In this document: in pieces, positions 7,168-8,264 of the stretch
Layout of the letters: every line of letters starts with the position of its first letter
How positions within the stretch are numbered: position 1 is the first letter of the stretch
NCBI GenBank assembly: GCA_937950065.1
Contig: CALFEN010000095.1
Span: 1 to 8,264 of the forward strand
DNA: 8,264 bases
Direction of reading: 5' to 3'
From: an uncultured bacterium
Lineage (GTDB): Bacteria > Patescibacteria > JAEDAM01 > Absconditabacterales > Absconditicoccaceae
Notes under the pieces: generated by a model
The model's database searches: none
What the model saw: only the letters and a program-made list of their open reading frames with translations
Told to the model about the DNA's origin: nothing
Translations under genes and position numbers: made by a program

Positions 7168-7198
7168 ATATTTTATTTTATTATTAAATTTTTTAAAG

Positions 7199-8264
7199 AT
7201 GAAAAAATTTATCTTATTAATTTTGGTCTTTTTAAGTTTTACAGGAGTGACTTTGTGAGATGCTCAGACAGATAAAATCGCTAATGTTACACAGATTATA
7301 GAAAGTAAGATAGATCAAAAATGAGATTCTTATGCTCAAAAGGTTTTGAATGTAATAGAGAACTACCGAACAAAATATAAAGATGACAGTGAAAAAATAA
7401 ATCTTATAAACGATTTGGAATACAGACTTATCAAAGATAAAAAAATAAAACCTGTAAAATATGCTGTAGCAAATTATTATACTCCTATTTTTTATAGTTA
7501 TGGATTAAAAAATATATTTGGCTGAACTGGAGAAAGTACTCTAAAACTTGATGACAATAATCAGATAGACGAAGTGGAAACTATAGCTCTTACAGGTAGT
7601 GTATTTGAAATTTATGCTGAAATAAAAGATTGAGATAACACTATATACAAAGTTTATAATAGAGATTATGATTATGCTACTACAAACGGTTATTATATAG
7701 ATTCAAGGTTTGTTGCACTGACATGAGTAATTCCTGAAACTGTAGCAAAAATTCTTCCTGAAAAACAAACCATTATAGAAAGAGTAAAAATAATAGAATG
7801 ATCACAATATGTCCGGTGATGAGACGCTCCATATGGGGTCTCTCAACTTATGGATTTTTATCCTCCAAAATCAAACGTATCTGATGAAATAAAATCAAAG
7901 TGGATATTAAAATGAGTAGATTGTTCATGATTGTTGTATTATGCAACAAATGGTTATACTCCTAGAAATACAAGTAGTCTTGTGAATTATGGAACTTGAA
8001 TAGAAATACAATGATTAAACGCTGATGCTATTATAAACAAACTTGAACCTCTTGATCTGATAGTCCGGAGATGACATATGATCTTGGTCTTGGATAAGAA
8101 TACTGTAATACAATCTGTATACCAACTACAACTTACAGGGTTAAACGCTGAAAGTGGAGTGGTGATAAATAATTCAAAAGATGTATTGTCCCGGGTAATG
8201 GATAATAGAACCGCAGTAAATAATTATGATGATCTTAGTTTTGCAGATGTAAAAAAATTCGTAG
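7199..8264 (+). CDS. Secreted NlpC/P60-family cysteine peptidase (3' partial)
   Basis: The first 355 residues are present and the gene runs off the right edge. Residues 1-20 are a signal peptide (MKKFILLILVFLSF...). Residues 21-195 are a secreted N-terminal region, perhaps an SH3-like targeting part, with LTGSVFEIYAEIKDGD and a YIDSRFVAL segment. The catalytic domain starts near 196: YV-x-GGDAPYG (204-213), nucleophile C242 in GVDCSGLLYYATNGYTPRN, catalytic H293 in RGHMILVLD, and Q305 at the usual third polar position. About 30 residues separate the GG motif from DCSG, more than in classical NlpC, as in a long-insert subgroup. NlpC/P60 enzymes usually cut gamma-D-Glu/diaminopimelate bonds in peptidoglycan, so it may remodel its own wall or attack a host wall. 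CGG codons at 206 and 290 fall at positions that are Trp in relatives. TGA encodes the Gly in DCSG and in RGH. Confidence 0.88.

Noticed and set aside
1..8264. CRISPR arrays, tRNAs, rRNAs, insertion sequences or integrase sites.
   Set aside because: No regularly spaced repeats, no tRNA arm pattern (a GGTTCAAGCTCC match near 3068-3080 does not pair), no transposase motifs and no terminal inverted repeats were seen.

Overview
The window reads coherently only if TGA is translated as glycine (NCBI code 25). With TGA as a stop, every gene on both strands breaks up; with TGA as Gly, long proteins with intact family motifs appear. Low GC, A/T-rich third positions, code 25 and short spaced genes point to the Absconditabacteria (SR1) / Gracilibacteria group of the Patescibacteria (CPR). 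Some CGG codons fall where related proteins carry Trp, which would fit Absconditabacteria best. This placement rests on code and composition, as no rRNA is present.

Layout: (1) 1-186, the 3' end of a low-complexity gene with a 7-residue tandem repeat, closed by a strong terminator. (2) 305-2300, a two-gene operon with its own promoter: an HxsD-like protein and an HxsB-like radical SAM enzyme, i.e. half of the His-Xaa-Ser peptide-modification system, without HxsA or HxsC in view. (3) Minus strand, 2307-2810, a small WG-repeat protein whose stop lies 6 bases from the hxsB stop. (4) Minus strand, 3003-4099, a polytopic membrane metallophosphoesterase with an apparent one-base frameshift at A8 homopolymers. 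(5) 4393-4788, a stand-alone response-regulator receiver domain behind a consensus promoter and a 13-bp inverted repeat. (6) 4925-5776, a cytoplasmic ankyrin-type protein. (7) 5945-7069, a secreted protein with an EF-hand loop, a Gly/Ser/Met/Phe repeat zone and a helical tail. (8) 7199 to the window edge, a secreted NlpC/P60-type cysteine peptidase, cut off at the right.

From 4393 onward each gene has its own promoter and usually its own hairpin terminator, so these are single-gene transcription units; hxsD-hxsB is the only evident operon. Ribosome binding sites of AGGAGG type are absent; starts follow A/T-rich leaders.

The most interesting items are the hxsDB pair with no identified substrate in a code-25 organism, evidence that CGG is read as Trp, and the EF-hand/GSG-repeat exported protein. 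The last two genes encode exported proteins that would act at the cell surface, which would suit an epibiotic or predatory life style (inference only).
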